Assembly (NCBI RefSeq): GCF_902497995.1
Contig: NZ_CABVII010000038.1
Location: 1 to 47,552 of the forward strand
DNA: 47,552 nt
DNA from: Pseudomonas fluorescens
GTDB taxonomy: Bacteria > Pseudomonadota > Gammaproteobacteria > Pseudomonadales > Pseudomonadaceae
Direction: 5' to 3'
In this document: positions 24,990-32,297 of the stretch, in pieces
How the letters are laid out: every line of letters starts with the position of its first letter
How positions within the stretch are numbered: position 1 is the first letter of the stretch
Notes under the pieces: generated by a model
The model's input: the letters and a program-made list of their open reading frames with translations, nothing else
The model's database searches: none
Told to the model about the DNA's origin: nothing
Made by a program: the position numbers and the translations under genes

Positions 24990-25889
24990 TCACTGCGCGC
25001 TACGAGCCCTGGCCACGCGCGAACCGCTGGCGCGTCCCAGCACCGTGCTGATTTGCTGGCCTGCCACAATCAAGGCCTCGAGGTCGATTCCGCTGTCGAT
25101 GCCCAGGCCGTTCAGCAGGTACACCACGTCTTCGGTGGCCACGTTACCGCTGGCGCCCTTGGCGTAGGGGCAGCCGCCGAGGCCGGCGATGGAGCTGTCG
25201 AACACCGCGACCCCTTCCAGCAGACTGGCGTAGATATTGGCCATGGCCTGGCCATAGGTGTCATGGAAGTGCCCGGCGAGTTTTTCCCGCGGCACATCGG
25301 CCGCCACCACTTCAATCAGCTTGCGGGTGGCACCGGCCGTCCCGGTGCCGATGGTGTCGCCCAGGGACACTTCGTAGCAGCCCATGGCGTAGAGCTCGCG
25401 CGCGACCCGGGCCACTTGCTCCGGAGCGATGTGACCTTCGTACGGGCAGCCCAGCACACAGGACACATAACCCCGCACCTTCACGCCGTGCTGTTTCGCC
25501 GCGTCCATGATCGGCACGAAACGCGCCAGGCTTTCACTGATCGAGCAATTGATGTTGCGCTGGGAAAACGCTTCGGACGCCGCGGCGAACACCGCCACCT
25601 CCTTGACCCCAGCGGCCACGGCATCTTCAAACCCGCGAAGATTGGGCGCGAGTGCCGCATAGGTCACCCCGGGCTTGCGCTGGATCTGCGCGAAGACCTC
25701 GGCGGAACCGGCCATTTGCGGCACCCATTTGGGCGAGACGAAACTGCCGACTTCGATATAGCCCAGGCCTGCGGCGGTCAGGGCATCGACCAGCTGCACT
25801 TTATCCGCGACGCTGATGGGTTGGGCTTCGTTTTGCAGACCGTCGCGAGGGCCGACTTCGACCAGGCGTACGTGAGTGGGTAGGGACAT
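24990..25889 (-). CDS. liuE: Hydroxymethylglutaryl-CoA lyase
   Basis: This 299-residue TIM-barrel lyase (also called MvaB) splits HMG-CoA into acetyl-CoA and acetoacetate, the last step of the Liu pathway. Conserved motifs are VEVGPRDGLQNEAQ near residues 11-24, VRGYVSCVLGCPYEG near 140-154, GHFHDTYGQA, and the signature GLGGCPYAKGASGNVATED with the active-site Cys. It follows liuR on the same strand, with a REPIN in the gap. It lies apart from liuABCD, separated by the acyl-CoA synthetase and the CrcY-type RNA. Confidence 0.95.
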   Translation of the reverse strand: MSLPTHVRLVEVGPRDGLQNEAQPISVADKVQLVDALTAAGLGYIEVGSFVSPKWVPQMAGSAEVFAQIQRKPGVTYAALAPNLRGFEDAVAAGVKEVAVFAAASEAFSQRNINCSISESLARFVPIMDAAKQHGVKVRGYVSCVLGCPYEGHIAPEQVARVARELYAMGCYEVSLGDTIGTGTAGATRKLIEVVAADVPREKLAGHFHDTYGQAMANIYASLLEGVAVFDSSIAGLGGCPYAKGASGNVATEDVVYLLNGLGIDSGIDLEALIVAGQQISTVLGRASGSRVARARSAQ

Positions 25890-25927
25890 GGGATTGACCT
25901 GTTGTTATGGACGACATCGTTCGAATG

Positions 25928-26014
25928 TGGGAGCGGGCTTGCTCGCGAATGCGGATTTACATTCAACATTGATGTTGGCTGACACACCGCATTCGCGAGC
26001 AAGCCCGCTCCCAC
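25928..26014. repeat. REPIN, family A, between liuR and liuE
   Basis: Two inverted family A REPs separate the liuR stop from the liuE start. The spacer contains TTCAACATTGATGTTGGCTG. Confidence 0.9.
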
Positions 26015-26030
26015 AGTAGATTGTGTGGAC

Positions 26031-26432
26031 CTATTGAACCGCTTGCTGACTCTTGATCGTCTGCTCCAACGCCTGGCTGCACCGCTCCTGCGCCGTATCC
26101 AACTCCAGCTTCATCTGCTCGATATCAAGCATCTGCTGCTCAAGCTGTTCCCGACGCTCGGCGATTTTGTTCAGCATGGTCTGCAGCTGTTTCTGATTAC
26201 CGCCAGTAGGATCGTAAAGCTCGATCAACTCACGGCACTCGGCCAGTGAGAAACCGATGCGCTTGCCCCGCAGGATCAGCTTCAAGCTGACCTTGTCCCG
26301 GGGCGAATAGATGCGTTCCTGGCCACGCCGCTCAGGGCTGAGCAGACCTTGCTCTTCATAAAAGCGAATGGCCCGGGTCGTGATGTCGAGCTCGCGGGCG
26401 AGGTCGGAAATGCTATAGGTCTGGCTGCTCAT
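26031..26432 (-). CDS. liuR: MerR-family regulator of the liu genes
   Basis: This 133-residue MerR-type regulator has an N-terminal winged helix (YSISDLARELDITTRAIRFY, EEQGLLSPERRGQERIYSPR) and a C-terminal coiled coil (residues about 78-120). It matches LiuR in size and position; LiuR controls leucine/isovalerate degradation in pseudomonads. A palindrome TTGACGTTTACGTCAA lies 43 bp upstream of its start and matches the two sites before liuA, so it probably regulates itself and both liu transcription units. Confidence 0.92.
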   Translation of the reverse strand: MSSQTYSISDLARELDITTRAIRFYEEQGLLSPERRGQERIYSPRDKVSLKLILRGKRIGFSLAECRELIELYDPTGGNQKQLQTMLNKIAERREQLEQQMLDIEQMKLELDTAQERCSQALEQTIKSQQAVQ

Positions 26433-26474
26433 GGAAGCGCTCGAAAAAGGTCATGGCGCTAAGCTAATGGCAGG

Positions 26475-26490
26475 TTGACGTTTACGTCAA
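26475..26490. promoter_or_regulatory. LiuR-type operator upstream of liuR
   Basis: TTGACGTTTACGTCAA has perfect 6-bp arms (TTGACG/CGTCAA). It shares the ACGTnnACGT core spacing of the two liuA operators. Confidence 0.78.
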
Positions 26491-26608
26491 GGGGCGGCTC
26501 ATCACACCATCGGTATCTACACATCTTGCAGTACACACGAATAGTAGGGAGGGGGCTTGTCCACAGCGATTTAGGTTGACCAACACTCTTGTGTATGACG
26601 CAAAACCT

Positions 26609-26986
26609 GTGGGAGTGGGCTTGCCCGCGATGGCGGTGTGTCAGCCGACAGAGATGCTGGATATGCCGGCCTCTTCGCGGGCAAGCCCGCTCCCACAAGG
26701 ATCTCTGGCGGTCACAAAATCTGAGTTTCCGCCAGCCCACTATGGGAGCGAGCTTGCTCGCGAAGGCGGCGTGTCAGGCGACATCAATATTGACTGAGCC
26801 GCCATCTTCGCGAGCAAGTCGGATCGCCGCACCGCCACTCCCACAAGGGATCGTCGGTGAACACAAAATCGGCGTTCACACCGGCCCACTGTGGGAGCGG
26901 GCTTGCTCGCGAAGGCGGCGTGTCAGGCGACATCAATATTGACTGAGCCGCCGTCTTCGCGGACAAGTCGCATCGCCGCTCCCACA
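26609..26986. repeat. Three successive REPINs
   Basis: REPINs lie at 26609-26696, 26741-26844 and 26891-26986. The second and third are near-direct repeats, sharing a spacer with GTGTCAGGCGACATCAATAT. Their right arms carry the expanded form with GTCGGATCGCCGCA or similar. They fill most of the 638-bp gap between liuR and the aer-like gene; no gene is seen there. Confidence 0.88.
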
Positions 26987-27023
26987 GGTTCCTCGCCTTA
27001 ACTGACTGGCATTCGCCTCACAA

Positions 27024-27056
27024 AAAAAACCGGGCGCATCAGCGCCCGGGTTTTTA
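27024..27056. terminator. Intrinsic terminator downstream of the aer-like gene
   Basis: The GC-rich stem ACCGGGCGC...GCGCCCGGGT is flanked by A and T runs on both sides. On the minus strand it stops the chemoreceptor transcript. Confidence 0.85.
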
Positions 27057-27070
27057 CCTTGAGAAGGCAA

Positions 27071-28636
27071 TTAGCGGTTAAACCGCTCCACCAACGAATA
27101 CTGGGTATTCGCCGTCTTCGTCAGCTCTTCACTCAACAACGCCGAATGTTGCGCCTGCACCGACGTCTGGTCCGCCAAATGCGAAATGTTGCTGATGTTG
27201 CGGCTGATTTCTTCAGCCACCGCACTTTGCTCCTCGGTCGCCGCCGCAATCTGCGTGGCCATGTCGGTGATGTGGGCCACCGCTTCACTGATCCCCACCA
27301 GCGCCTGATCCGCCTCCAGCACCCGCGCCACACCTTCCTCGGCCTGGCGATGCCCGGCCTCCATGGTTTGCACCGCAGTGCTGGCGGTGTGCTGCAGCTT
27401 GGCGATCAGCGCGTGAATCTGCCCGGTGGATTCACTGGTGCGTCGCGCCAATTGCCGCACTTCATCGGCCACCACCGCAAACCCGCGCCCCATCTCACCG
27501 GCACGCGCCGCTTCGATGGCCGCGTTCAACGCCAGCAGGTTGGTCTGGTCGGCGATGCCCTTGATCACATCCACCACGCCACCGATTTCGTTACTGTCCT
27601 TGGCCAGCTGGGTCACGGTCAAACCGGTTTCCCCGACCACCCTCGACAAGCGCTGAATGGCTTCACGGGTTTCCCCGGCGATGTCACGACCGCGACCGGT
27701 CAGGCGATTGGCTTCCTGCGTCGCATCCGCCGTGCGCTGCACATGGCTGGCGACTTCCTGCGTGGTCGCCGCCATCTGGTTGACCGCCGTCGCCACTTGC
27801 TCGGTTTCCACGCGCTGGCGCTCCAGCCCGGTGGAGCTGTTGTGCGCCAGGGTGTCGGACTGTTTCGCTTGCTCGCTCAGGTGCTCGGCGGTGTCCTGCA
27901 GGCGGGTCAGGCAGGTTTTCAGGCGGGCTTCCTGACTGAGAATCGACATCTCCAGCCGCGCCTGAGCGCCGCGACTGTCGGTGTACATCTGCGCAATCAA
28001 CGGGTCCGACGTGGTCTGCTCGGCCAGGCGCAACAAACGCTTGAGCCCGCGCTGCTGCCAGCGCAACCCCATCAGACCCAGCGGCACCGACAGCCCGGCG
28101 GCGAGGGCAAAGCCCCATTGCGAATTGAGCGACGCCCCGATCAGGAAACCCAGCTGGCTGACCAGAATGAACGGCAACCAATCCTGCAGCACCGGCAGCC
28201 ATTTATCCGAGGAGGGCACGGCAGACTTGCCCTGGTTGAGGCGCTGGTAAAGGGCTTCGGCACGGCGAATCTGTTCGGCCGTGGGCTTGACCCGCACCGA
28301 CTCGTAACCCACCACCTGCCGGCCTTCGAACACCGGCGTGACATAGGCGTTGACCCAATAATGATCGCCGTTCCGGCAGCGATTCTTGATAATGCCCATC
28401 CATGGCAAGCCTTGTTTCAACGTGCCCCACATGTGCGCGAACACCGCAGACGGCACGTCGGGGTGACGCACCAGATTATGCGGCGCACGAACCAGCTCCT
28501 CCGGAGAAAACCCGCTGACCTCGACAAAGGCGTCGTTGCAGTAGCTAATCTCGCCCTTGGCATCGGTCGTCGAAATCAACCGTTGCTGAGCCGGGAAGGT
28601 CCGTTCGCGTTGAGTAATGGGCTGGTTGTTACGCAT
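27071..28636 (-). CDS. aer: PAS-domain methyl-accepting chemotaxis protein (Aer-like aerotaxis receptor)
   Basis: This 521-residue receptor has an N-terminal PAS domain (about residues 8-110: YCNDAFVEVSGFSPEELV, NLVRHPDVP, WMGIIKNRCRNGDHYWVNAY), membrane helices near 150-195 and a cytoplasmic signalling domain. The hairpin tip is GIADQTNLLALNAAIEAARA followed by GEMGRGFAVVADEVRQLARR. This matches Aer of pseudomonads, which senses redox or oxygen through FAD in the PAS domain. The protein has no large periplasmic domain, as expected for Aer. It stands alone with its own terminator. Confidence 0.92.
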   Translation of the reverse strand: MRNNQPITQRERTFPAQQRLISTTDAKGEISYCNDAFVEVSGFSPEELVRAPHNLVRHPDVPSAVFAHMWGTLKQGLPWMGIIKNRCRNGDHYWVNAYVTPVFEGRQVVGYESVRVKPTAEQIRRAEALYQRLNQGKSAVPSSDKWLPVLQDWLPFILVSQLGFLIGASLNSQWGFALAAGLSVPLGLMGLRWQQRGLKRLLRLAEQTTSDPLIAQMYTDSRGAQARLEMSILSQEARLKTCLTRLQDTAEHLSEQAKQSDTLAHNSSTGLERQRVETEQVATAVNQMAATTQEVASHVQRTADATQEANRLTGRGRDIAGETREAIQRLSRVVGETGLTVTQLAKDSNEIGGVVDVIKGIADQTNLLALNAAIEAARAGEMGRGFAVVADEVRQLARRTSESTGQIHALIAKLQHTASTAVQTMEAGHRQAEEGVARVLEADQALVGISEAVAHITDMATQIAAATEEQSAVAEEISRNISNISHLADQTSVQAQHSALLSEELTKTANTQYSLVERFNR

Positions 28637-28714
28637 GGCTATAGTCGATCCGTGAGGCTTTGACAGGGTGTCGGCGCGGTCACGGATTTGTTGAGTTTTT
28701 ATTTTTCATCCCCC

Positions 28715-29044
28715 CTAAACACCCCCCGAAGCCCGCGGCCGCAACCGCTGCCCAATCACCTCCAGCACATCACACCCATCCCGCAACGGCACGGCGCAGA
28801 GCAAGGCAAAGTCACTGAGAATGAACGACTCGCACTCGATCGAACCGCGCATGGACAGGTTTTCCAGCACCTGGGTCACGGCCTGAATCCGATGGTTGGC
28901 CGCGTCGACCAGCACATCCAGTGGCGCCTGGGTATCGATGAAGAGGGTGGGCATGTCGCTGCAATTGCTGGTGAGCGCCTTGAAGCGGTTTTCCGGGTGA
29001 GGGGTTGGTTTTATGTAGGGTGAGTCGGAAGTACTCGATGTCAT
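28715..29044 (-). CDS. Small conserved protein, DUF3077-like
   Basis: This 109-residue protein resembles the Pseudomonas DUF3077-type small proteins: a NRFKALTSNCSDMPTLFIDT beta segment followed by a long helix (LDVLVDAANHRIQAVTQVLE) and a C-terminal SFILSDFALLCAVPLRDGCD region. Its function is unknown and family assignment is tentative. The ATG at 29044 has only a weak AAGG ribosome-binding site upstream. It is followed by the aer-like gene after 78 bp, on the same strand. Confidence 0.6.
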   Translation of the reverse strand: MTSSTSDSPYIKPTPHPENRFKALTSNCSDMPTLFIDTQAPLDVLVDAANHRIQAVTQVLENLSMRGSIECESFILSDFALLCAVPLRDGCDVLEVIGQRLRPRASGGV

Positions 29045-29490
29045 TTTTCAGGTGCCTTGGAGAATGAGTTCAAGCTACCAACGACCTTTCCTTCGGGCTT
29101 GGGTGGCAGCCGCACGCGGGAGTAGGAAACTGAGGAAACACACCAAACTCAGCCACGTCGAAACGTGCCCCGCGCACGGCCGTCGCGACGATTTACGGAC
29201 ACGAATCAAGTTCCGAAATCAAACGACAGCGCCGGTGCGCGACGTATTTCCAAGGGTTCCTACACCCCGCCACCGCATTGGCAGTGACAGCGAAAGACTA
29301 CCCATGCAGCACACTGCGCACCAGTTCATGCAAACCGCTAAAACTTGAAGGAAATCTCCGACAACTACGTCATGAAATTCCATTGGCCCCAAGACCCACT
29401 CCGCCAACAAATCCCGCTCCCCAAAATCGACGCAACCCCACAGAAGCAAGGCATTGCCCTAATGCCAGTCAGTTAAGCGAATGCGGCCTA
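29045..29490. other. Gap upstream of the DUF3077-like gene, no supported gene
   Basis: This stretch has no convincing coding signal; the frames at 29052-29348 (plus) and 29219-29449 (minus) have low-complexity composition and no recognisable domain. It may be a long untranslated leader for the minus-strand gene. Confidence 0.5.
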
Positions 29491-29492
29491 CG

Positions 29493-29590
29493 GTAGGAGC
29501 GAGCTTGCTCGCGATGGTCGTTAACGATAACGCGTGTTTGCTGGTTAAACGCGGCGCTCTTGAGTCCATCGCGAGCGAGCTCGCTCCTAC
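29493..29590. repeat. REPIN, family D, with conserved core
   Basis: Two inverted REPs of the form GTAGGAGCGAGCTTGCTCGC enclose a core with GTTAACGATAACGCG. A homologous element lies in the opposite orientation at 34432-34531. Confidence 0.9.
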
Positions 29591-29677
29591 AATTTCCTTA
29601 ACCGACTGGCATTGAGGCTTGCCCGCGATTGATCGCAGTCACCGCGAAGTATGATGTCTGAGCGCTGAGTTGAAATG

Positions 29678-29713
29678 AAAAATGTCCGTGTCGTGAGATG
29701 CGGGCATTTTTTT
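29678..29713. terminator. Orphan hairpin with T run
   Basis: AATGTCCG...CGGGCATT is flanked by A-rich and T-rich tracts and can act as an intrinsic terminator on either strand. No annotated gene ends next to it. Confidence 0.55.
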
Positions 29714-29740
29714 GGGCCGGAATTTATGTTGAATGACAGG

Positions 29741-30118
29741 CCGCCTTCGCGGGCAAGTCGGGTCGCCGCACCGCTCGCTCCTACAGGTTAGCGTCGAGCC
29801 AGGAATGAATGGTCGACATCACCTGTAGGAGCGAGCGGTGCGGCGACCCGACTTGCCCGCGAAGGCGATATCCAAGACAGCAAAAATCTTGAACCAGGCA
29901 AAAAACCAACGTATGCCAGTGACAAGGATGCTGAATGTGCCGACCTCTTCGCCAGCAAGCCGGCTCCCACAGGGGTTCTTCTGTGAATACAGAATATGTG
30001 TACGACAGAGATCAACTGTGGGAGCGGGCTTGCTCCGGGCGGCGTTCCGACGAAGGCGGTATGCCAGTGACAAAGATGCTGAATGTGCCGACCTCTTCGC
30101 CAGCAAGCCGGCTCCTAC
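29741..30118. repeat. Cluster of REPs, families B and A
   Basis: An inverted pair of expanded family B REPs occupies 29741-29867. Two near-direct repeats with GCCAGTGACAAGGATGCTGA and inverted REPs follow at about 29912-29975 and 30061-30118, with a family A REP near 30018 interrupted by extra bases. The cluster fills the gap before the adaptor operon. Confidence 0.85.
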
Positions 30119-30143
30119 ATTTCCACCAATGATGGCTATGTGC

Positions 30144-30171
30144 TTGACGCCACCCAACGCTGTCGTAGACT
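30144..30171 (+). promoter_or_regulatory. Possible sigma-70 promoter of the adaptor-M50 operon
   Basis: TTGACG (30144-30149) and TAGACT (30166-30171) are 16 bp apart, about 28 bp before the first gene. The -10 match is moderate. Confidence 0.4.
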
Positions 30172-30198
30172 TCGCCGATCCGTCTGGGAGTCACGGTT

Positions 30199-30981
30199 AT
30201 GCCGCGTTTTGGAAGTTGGGTAGCAGGATTTGCCTTTGTAACCTGTGCAGCAGCAGTACAGGCCCAACCCCCGGCACCAGAGGACCCGTTGCTGGAAAAC
30301 AGCCCGGGCTCTGCGCGGGCGGGCAGTGAAGCCCGTGGCGTGCTGCGGGCTCGTGATCAGGCGGTGCTCGCCAGCGAGTTGCCGGGGCGGATCGTCGAGT
30401 TGCCGTTCAGCGAGGGGGAGTCGTTCAAGAAGGGCGATACCCTGGCGCGTTTCGATTGCTCGAGTTTTCAGGCGCAGCTCAATGCGGCCCAGGCGGCCAG
30501 TCGTGGGGCGGGCGAAGAGCTGGCGCACAACAAGCAACTGGCGGCACTGAATTCGGTCGGACGCTTTGAAGTGGCGCGGGCTGAGGCCAAGGTCAGCGAG
30601 ACCCAGGCCCAGTCCCTGGTGTATCAAGTTCAGGTCAAGCGCTGCAGCGTACTCGCGCCGTTTGATGGCCAGGTGGTGGAGCGCAAGGTCCAGCGCTATG
30701 AAAGCGTTGCTGCCGGTGCGCCATTGCTGGAGGTGGTCGACAACCGGACCCTGGACATTCATCTGCTGGTGCCGTCGCGCTGGATGAGCAAGCTCAAGCC
30801 CGGCCAGACCTTCAGTTTTGTGCCGGATGAAACCGGTCAGCCACTGGCTGCCACGGTCAAGCGCCTCGGGGCACGGATCGATGAAGGCAGCCAGACCTTG
30901 CTGCTGGTGGCGACGTTGCCAAGTGCCACCGGGCTGTTGGCTGGCATGAGCGGCACGGCGCATTTCGCGGAGTTCAAGTGA
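30199..30981 (+). CDS. Periplasmic adaptor protein (HlyD/RND type), short
   Basis: This 260-residue exported protein is a membrane-fusion/adaptor subunit. A signal peptide (GSWVAGFAFVTCAAAVQAQ) is followed by a lipoyl/barrel-sandwich half (ASELPGRIVELPFSEGESFKKGDTLARF), a short hairpin, the second half (CSVLAPFDGQVVERKVQRYE), and a beta-barrel part. It lacks a membrane helix after the signal. The ATG follows GGGAG. Its stop overlaps the next start by 4 bp. It probably links the inner-membrane component to the TolC-type protein encoded 15 kb downstream. Confidence 0.88.
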   Translation: MPRFGSWVAGFAFVTCAAAVQAQPPAPEDPLLENSPGSARAGSEARGVLRARDQAVLASELPGRIVELPFSEGESFKKGDTLARFDCSSFQAQLNAAQAASRGAGEELAHNKQLAALNSVGRFEVARAEAKVSETQAQSLVYQVQVKRCSVLAPFDGQVVERKVQRYESVAAGAPLLEVVDNRTLDIHLLVPSRWMSKLKPGQTFSFVPDETGQPLAATVKRLGARIDEGSQTLLLVATLPSATGLLAGMSGTAHFAEFK

Positions 30982-32297
30982 ACGCCCCGGTAACGGGCGG
31001 CGCCGAACAGGTGTTTGCCCGTTTTCTTGACCTCGAACGACAGACTCGCGCGGCCCGCACCCCGGCGCAATTGGCCTACAGTCTGGTCAACGACGGCCAG
31101 GCACTGTTCGGTTTTCGGCATGCGGCGCTGTTGATCACCGGCAAGGTGCAAGCCGTGACCGGCGTGAGTGTGGTGGAGCCGAACGCACCGTTCGTGGCGT
31201 TCGTCGAGCAGGCGGTGGCGCAGTTGTTCAAACTCGATGTCCTGAAACAGGCGCGGGTGATCCCCCCTGATGTCCTCAGCGAGTCGGTCCGGGCGGATTG
31301 GCAAAGTCTTTCTGCCGCGCAGGTGTTCTGGCTGCCGCTGGTGGATCATCAGGGCGAAGTGTTTGGCGGCCTTTGGCTGGCCCGGGACAGTGTGTGGACC
31401 GGTTCCGAACAGGTCTTGCTGTCGCAGCTGGGCGACACGTACAGCCATGCCTGGCTGGCGCTGCAACCGCGAAAACCGTGGCGGCTGCGCTGGACCCATA
31501 AACGTCAGCTGGCGCTGTTGGCGGTGGTGCTGCTCGGGTTGTTGATTCCGGTGCGTCAATCGGTGCTGGCACCCGCCGAAGTCGTGCCAATGGGCGGCCG
31601 GGTGGTGGCGGCGCCGCTGGATGGGGTGATTGTGGAATTCCTGGTCAAACCCAATCAACGGGTAAAAACCGGCGATCTGCTGTTGCGCTTCGAAAACACC
31701 ACGCTCAAGGCCCAGCTCGATGTGTCCGAGCGTGCCTTGGGCGTGGCTGAGGCCGAACTCAAGGCCAATTCCCAGCGCTCATTCACCGATGCCGAATCCA
31801 GTTCGAACATTGACTTGCTGGCGGCACGGGTCGAACAGAAACGCGCCGAACGCAATTACGCACGCGAACTGCTCAGTCGCAGCGAAGTACGCGCCGAGCG
31901 CGATGGCATCGCCGTATTTGCCGACGCTGACCGCTGGACCGGCAAACCGGTACAGACCGGCGAGCGCTTGATGGAAATCGCCGACCCGAACCAGGCCGAG
32001 CTGCGCATCGAATTGGCGGTGGGCGATGCGATAGCGTTGGCGCCAGGGGCGCAGGTCGCGCTGTTTCTGGACAGCGACCCCTTGCAACGGCATCTGGCCA
32101 GACTCGAACGTTCGGCCTACGAAGCGCAGCCCACCGCCGGTGGACAGCTGGCCTATCGACTGGACGCCCGTTTCGACGCGGCCCCCCCACGTATCGGCTT
32201 GCGCGGCACCGCCAAAATCCTGGGTGATCGCGCACCGCTGGCGTTGTATTTGCTGCGCCGGCCTCTCGCCGGGTTGCGTCAAAGCGTGGGCCTGTAG
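30978..32297 (+). CDS. HlyD-family adaptor with GAF-like N-terminal region
   Basis: This 439-residue protein has an N-terminal part of about 170 residues (FLDLERQTRAARTPAQLAYS; LFGFRHAALLITGKVQAVTG; FWLPLVDHQGEVFGGLWLAR) resembling a GAF-type sensory fold, then one membrane helix near 180-195 (LALLAVVLLGLLIPVRQS), and an HlyD barrel-sandwich and hairpin (VVAAPLDGVIVEFLVKPNQR; VRAERDGIAVFADADRW). The cytoplasmic N-terminal region is unusual for an adaptor and may sense substrate or a ligand. It sits between the short adaptor and the M50 gene with overlapping or touching ends. Confidence 0.82.
   Translation: MNAPVTGGAEQVFARFLDLERQTRAARTPAQLAYSLVNDGQALFGFRHAALLITGKVQAVTGVSVVEPNAPFVAFVEQAVAQLFKLDVLKQARVIPPDVLSESVRADWQSLSAAQVFWLPLVDHQGEVFGGLWLARDSVWTGSEQVLLSQLGDTYSHAWLALQPRKPWRLRWTHKRQLALLAVVLLGLLIPVRQSVLAPAEVVPMGGRVVAAPLDGVIVEFLVKPNQRVKTGDLLLRFENTTLKAQLDVSERALGVAEAELKANSQRSFTDAESSSNIDLLAARVEQKRAERNYARELLSRSEVRAERDGIAVFADADRWTGKPVQTGERLMEIADPNQAELRIELAVGDAIALAPGAQVALFLDSDPLQRHLARLERSAYEAQPTAGGQLAYRLDARFDAAPPRIGLRGTAKILGDRAPLALYLLRRPLAGLRQSVGL

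Noticed and set aside
24304..25167. Short frames across the CrcY-type region (for example 24673-25167)
   Set aside because: Composition is AT-rich and low complexity, and the RNA signals (sigma-54 promoter, A-rich motifs, terminator) explain the region better.
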